Below, piece after piece: positions 61,512 through 64,000 of a stretch of 64,000 bases of DNA. Below the pieces are notes generated by a model. It saw nothing but the letters and a program-made list of their open reading frames with translations. It did not search any database and had not been told where the DNA came from. Position numbers and translations under genes: made by a program. This stretch comes from Leisingera sp. JC1 (GTDB lineage: Bacteria; Pseudomonadota; Alphaproteobacteria; Rhodobacterales; Rhodobacteraceae): assembly GCF_001679925.1 (NCBI RefSeq), contig NZ_LYUZ01000001.1:8336-72335 (forward strand), written 5' to 3'. Positions within the stretch are counted from its first letter, which is position 1. Every line of letters starts with the position of its first letter.

Positions 61512-61961
61512 ATGACCGCCAGCAAACGCATTGCCCTTTCCAGCGACCACGCCGCCATCGAGCTGCGCAAGGCCGTTGCCGCCCATATCGAAGCACAGGG
61601 CTGGGAGGTGCAGGACATCGGTCCGCAGACCCCGGAAAGCACCCATTACCCCAAGCACGGTGCTGCCGCCGCGCAGCTGGTGGCATCTGGCGACTGCGCG
61701 CTGGGCATTATCCTGTGCGGCACCGGCCAGGGCATCATGATGGCGGCCAACAAAGTGAAAGGCATCCGCTGCGGCGTCTGCTCCGACACCTTCTCCGCCA
61801 AGATGATCCGCGCCCATAACGACGCCAACATGCTGTCGATCGGTGCCCGTGTAGTCGGCGAAGGACTGGCGCTGGAGATCGTCGATGCCTTCCTGGGCAC
61901 CGAGTTCGAGGGCGGCCGCCACGGCATCCGCGTCGACATGATCAAGTCATTGGAAGACTAA
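61512..61961 (+). CDS. rpiB: Ribose 5-phosphate isomerase B (RpiB/LacAB family)
   Basis: A 149-residue isomerase interconverting ribose 5-phosphate and ribulose 5-phosphate. The family markers are ALSSDHAAIELRKAV with the Asp-His pair near the N-terminus, HYPKHGAAAAQLVASGDCALGIILCGTGQGIMMAANKVKGIRCGVC (catalytic Cys in LCGTGQG) and AHNDANMLSIGARVVG. ATG 61512 has AGGA 10 bases upstream. Some family members act on allose or other sugar phosphates. It stands between gbcB and a convergent glycosyltransferase. Confidence 0.93.
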   Translation: MTASKRIALSSDHAAIELRKAVAAHIEAQGWEVQDIGPQTPESTHYPKHGAAAAQLVASGDCALGIILCGTGQGIMMAANKVKGIRCGVCSDTFSAKMIRAHNDANMLSIGARVVGEGLALEIVDAFLGTEFEGGRHGIRVDMIKSLED

Positions 61962-61982
61962 GCACCGACTTCAGTTTTGATG

Positions 61983-62003
61983 CGGGGCAGAAGAACCCCG
62001 TTT
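61983..62003. terminator. Short hairpin between rpiB and the glycosyltransferase gene
   Basis: CGGGG and CCCCG pair across CAGAAGAA, followed by TTT on the plus strand, in the 41-base gap between convergent genes. Confidence 0.4.
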
Positions 62004-63580
62004 CAGTCGGCAAACAGATATTCAGTCCCGGCAATTTGCCGGGCCTTGTCTTCGGTCAGGTTCAGGAAGCCGCTGAGTTCGCCCGCGTTTGCCTCTGGAC
62101 TGCTGCTCTCTCGTATCTTGTAAAGCTGGCTGAAGCCTGCATCGCGGATGCGGTCGCTTTCATGCAGGATGTCATTTCGGATTGTCGGCAGCAGACGCTC
62201 CAGCGTTTGCTGCGGTGTGTGTTCGCCTGCGAGACCAACGCGGTGGGCATGACCGATCAGATAATCGTCGCTGAAATCGCATTCGATATGCAAAAAGCGC
62301 GTCGAGGACCGGTCCGAATGAAAATCATTCATCAGGTCGATGGCACCAGGATCCAGGCAGATGATCATTTTGTCGGATTCATAGTATTCAAACAGCATCC
62401 GCATCAGCGCCCGGCGGTGGCGGGTGCGTTTCATCAGAGCCGCCTGAATGCCGCCGAGGTCGGGCAGGGGGGTGTCTTCCTCGTTGAACAGGTATTCGAT
62501 CGCCGGAATGTTGGTGACCTGGCGGATCTGCTCCAGCAATCGCTTGGCCACATGCCATTTCTTGCAGACCACAATCAGCAATTCGCGTTCCCGGCCTAGG
62601 GTGCTTTCCGTCTCCCAGAACCGCGGCGCAAAGCGGCGCCCGTCGCGGCCGCGCTGGGCCAGGAACTTGTAGAGGCTGCGCCCCTCGTTGGAGATCTGGA
62701 ACTCCACTCCCTGTGCTGCATAAAGCCGCCCGAGCCGTGACTTCAGCTCCTTGGCGTCAGAGCTGATCTTGCGGGCGAACAGAAAGTCCTGGCTGAGCAG
62801 AAGGTCATAGTGGTCATTGTAGAAGTTCACCGGCATCCCGTAGTCGGTAAACATCAGAAAGGTGAGGGTTCGGGCCTCGATCTCCGCCTCCGGGATGAGG
62901 TGGCGCACCAGGGTCTGAAAGAAGGTCTCGTCCGGGATCCATGTGGTGCGGAAAAAGCGCATCACGTCGCGGCGTTTGCGGATGAACCCGAGGATCCACT
63001 CGACAGTGCGGCGGCGCAGGCACCACCATTGGCTGCCGATCTGCACCTGAATGTCGGCCGGGATACCCCGTTGCAGCCCCAGGCGTTTTTGCAGGTCGTG
63101 ACTCCAGTAGAACAGCTGCTTGTGCTTGCGCTCATTGAAGAAGTGCCGGTAGATCAGCCGGTCCTCCTTCATGCCGGTTTTGATCCAGTCGCTTTCGAAG
63201 AAGTCGAAGCTCTCGATGAAATCCTTGTCGTGTTCGTCGAGAAACCGGTGGGCGTATTCCGCCGTCTTCACCGCCATGCAGTCGCCCGACAGCATGTAGA
63301 AATGGGTGGCGCGCGGGAATTCTTCCACCGCGCTGCGCAAGGCGTGCAGCGTGGCCTCGACCAGCGACCATTCACCCCAGCCGCATTTGATCCGCTTCTT
63401 GGCAAAAGTCACGTTGGGGTTGTCCGCCAGCTCCGACCGGATCCGCTGGTAATCCTCCGGTGCTGCCCGCCCGTCGAAGTGAATCGCCATGCAGTCGCCG
63501 GCCGCGGTCAGGCGCTCAGCCTGCTGGATGATCGCGTCGGGGTTTTTATGGCACAGCAGAATATATGCGATTTTTGCCAT
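62003..63580 (-). CDS. GT14-like beta-1,6-N-acetylglucosaminyltransferase with C-terminal extension
   Basis: A 525-residue glycosyltransferase of the core-2/I-branching (GT14) type. N-terminal half (about 1-290): MAKIAYILLCHKNPDAIIQQAERL, MAIHFDGR, KKRIKCGWGEWSLVEATLHALRSA, THFYMLSGDCMAVKT and the pair QWWCLRRRTVEWIL / TWIPDETFFQTLV, all in GT14 order. The C-terminal half (about 320-525) is a separate region, DUF5928-like from memory, with LIVVCKKWHVAKRLLEQI and MIICLDPGAIDLMNDF. Likely acts in capsule or exopolysaccharide synthesis. ATG 63580 is chosen because it opens the conserved strand; no good ribosome site precedes it. Divergent from a sulfotransferase. Confidence 0.85.
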   Translation of the reverse strand: MAKIAYILLCHKNPDAIIQQAERLTAAGDCMAIHFDGRAAPEDYQRIRSELADNPNVTFAKKRIKCGWGEWSLVEATLHALRSAVEEFPRATHFYMLSGDCMAVKTAEYAHRFLDEHDKDFIESFDFFESDWIKTGMKEDRLIYRHFFNERKHKQLFYWSHDLQKRLGLQRGIPADIQVQIGSQWWCLRRRTVEWILGFIRKRRDVMRFFRTTWIPDETFFQTLVRHLIPEAEIEARTLTFLMFTDYGMPVNFYNDHYDLLLSQDFLFARKISSDAKELKSRLGRLYAAQGVEFQISNEGRSLYKFLAQRGRDGRRFAPRFWETESTLGRERELLIVVCKKWHVAKRLLEQIRQVTNIPAIEYLFNEEDTPLPDLGGIQAALMKRTRHRRALMRMLFEYYESDKMIICLDPGAIDLMNDFHSDRSSTRFLHIECDFSDDYLIGHAHRVGLAGEHTPQQTLERLLPTIRNDILHESDRIRDAGFSQLYKIRESSSPEANAGELSGFLNLTEDKARQIAGTEYLFAD

Positions 63581-63722
63581 TGGAGGGACGGACTGCCTTG
63601 TTCTGCCTGATTGTTTACCTTGATAAGCGCGCTGAGCACACGAATAAACCAGATAGTTCCCGTTTCGGTAAACATATGCGATTACTGCTGGGAACAGGCA
63701 AAGACGGACAAGAGGGCAGCAG

Positions 63723-64000
63723 ATGGGGTTTCCCGGCACCTGGATGACGGAAAGTGAAAGTGTGGTCTACCGGGTGGTGCCGAAATGCGCCTGCTCGACC
63801 ATCGGGCAGATCCTCTACTACTCGGACCACGGGCGGTTCTTTGACGGCGACATTCACGACGCCAAGGACGGCCTGCACAAATGGGCGCTGGAGCACAGCC
63901 AGGAGCCGATCACCCGCAATGTTCAGGGCCAGCAGTCCTATGCGTTCACCTGCGTGCGCAACCCCTACACCCGGATCCTGTCGTCTTTCTTTGACAAGAT
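63723..64000 (+). CDS. Sulfotransferase-family protein, truncated by window end
   Basis: The first 92 residues of a PAPS-dependent sulfotransferase. VYRVVPKCACSTIGQIL is the 5'-phosphosulfate-binding loop (PKCACST), and FTCVRNPYTRILSSFFDK is the 3'-phosphate site (VRNPYTR). AGAGGGCAG precedes ATG 63723. With the divergent glycosyltransferase it suggests the start of a sulfated surface-polysaccharide locus continuing beyond the window. Confidence 0.85.
   Translation, partial: MGFPGTWMTESESVVYRVVPKCACSTIGQILYYSDHGRFFDGDIHDAKDGLHKWALEHSQEPITRNVQGQQSYAFTCVRNPYTRILSSFFDK

Overview
The window is high-GC DNA from a Roseobacter-group alphaproteobacterium (Rhodobacterales, probably close to Leisingera or Phaeobacter). 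This rests on gene content rather than a search: the FYDLN acid-tail protein, a DUF1523 protein, PcaQ-type protocatechuate genes, PE N-methyltransferase PmtA, a GT14/DUF5928-like glycosyltransferase beside a sulfotransferase, and betaine-type Rieske oxygenase genes. It looks chromosomal. Two tRNA genes are visible, and no rRNA, phage, IS element or CRISPR array.

Layout. 0-6 kb: end of a copper ATPase with cueR, then a convergent protocatechuate operon (pcaC-pcaH-pcaG-BKACE) divergent from pcaQ. 6-17 kb: three large regulatory or scaffold proteins with TolB-like and TPR-like regions (two with class III cyclase domains), interleaved with a chemoreceptor, tRNA-Ala, a FYDLN protein, a YgjP-type metallopeptidase and a GntR regulator. 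17.5-24.1 kb: a dipeptide/oligopeptide-type ABC importer with a LysR regulator. 24.2-25.5 kb: a PAS histidine kinase split by a 4-bp tandem duplication. 25.5-31.3 kb: tRNA-Pro, leuB, a secreted EEP-family protein, a membrane protein, leuD and leuC. 31.7-35.6 kb: MscS channel, rsfS-rlmH and small membrane or secreted proteins. 35.7-39.6 kb: glycolate oxidase glcDEF. 39.7-42.6 kb: tandem trypsin-like proteases, an hsp20 gene with an RpoH-like promoter and a ROSE-like thermometer, and a globin. 42.6-49.4 kb: a succinate-semialdehyde dehydrogenase-type gene, an alpha/beta hydrolase, creatinase, a PRMT7-like methyltransferase, and pssA-pmtA for phosphatidylcholine synthesis. 49.6-57.3 kb: an uncharacterised co-directional cluster built around an AAA+ ATPase. 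57.4-58.5 kb: a TetR/DHFR-like pair with a clear operator. 58.75-61.4 kb: a cobalamin riboswitch in front of Rieske monooxygenase genes resembling gbcAB. 61.5-64 kb: rpiB, a glycosyltransferase and a truncated sulfotransferase.

The two most interesting points are these. (1) The AdoCbl-type riboswitch, with a visible Shine-Dalgarno-sequestering stem, lies directly upstream of a betaine-demethylase-like Rieske pair. That suggests B12 status chooses between B12-independent oxidative demethylation and a B12-dependent route. (2) The AAA+/coiled-coil/membrane-protein operon has low-GC inserts and three copies of a structured GC-rich repeat at its gene junctions. Several genes converge on methylated nitrogen metabolism: creatinase yields sarcosine, betaine demethylation yields dimethylglycine, and PmtA makes the choline headgroup.
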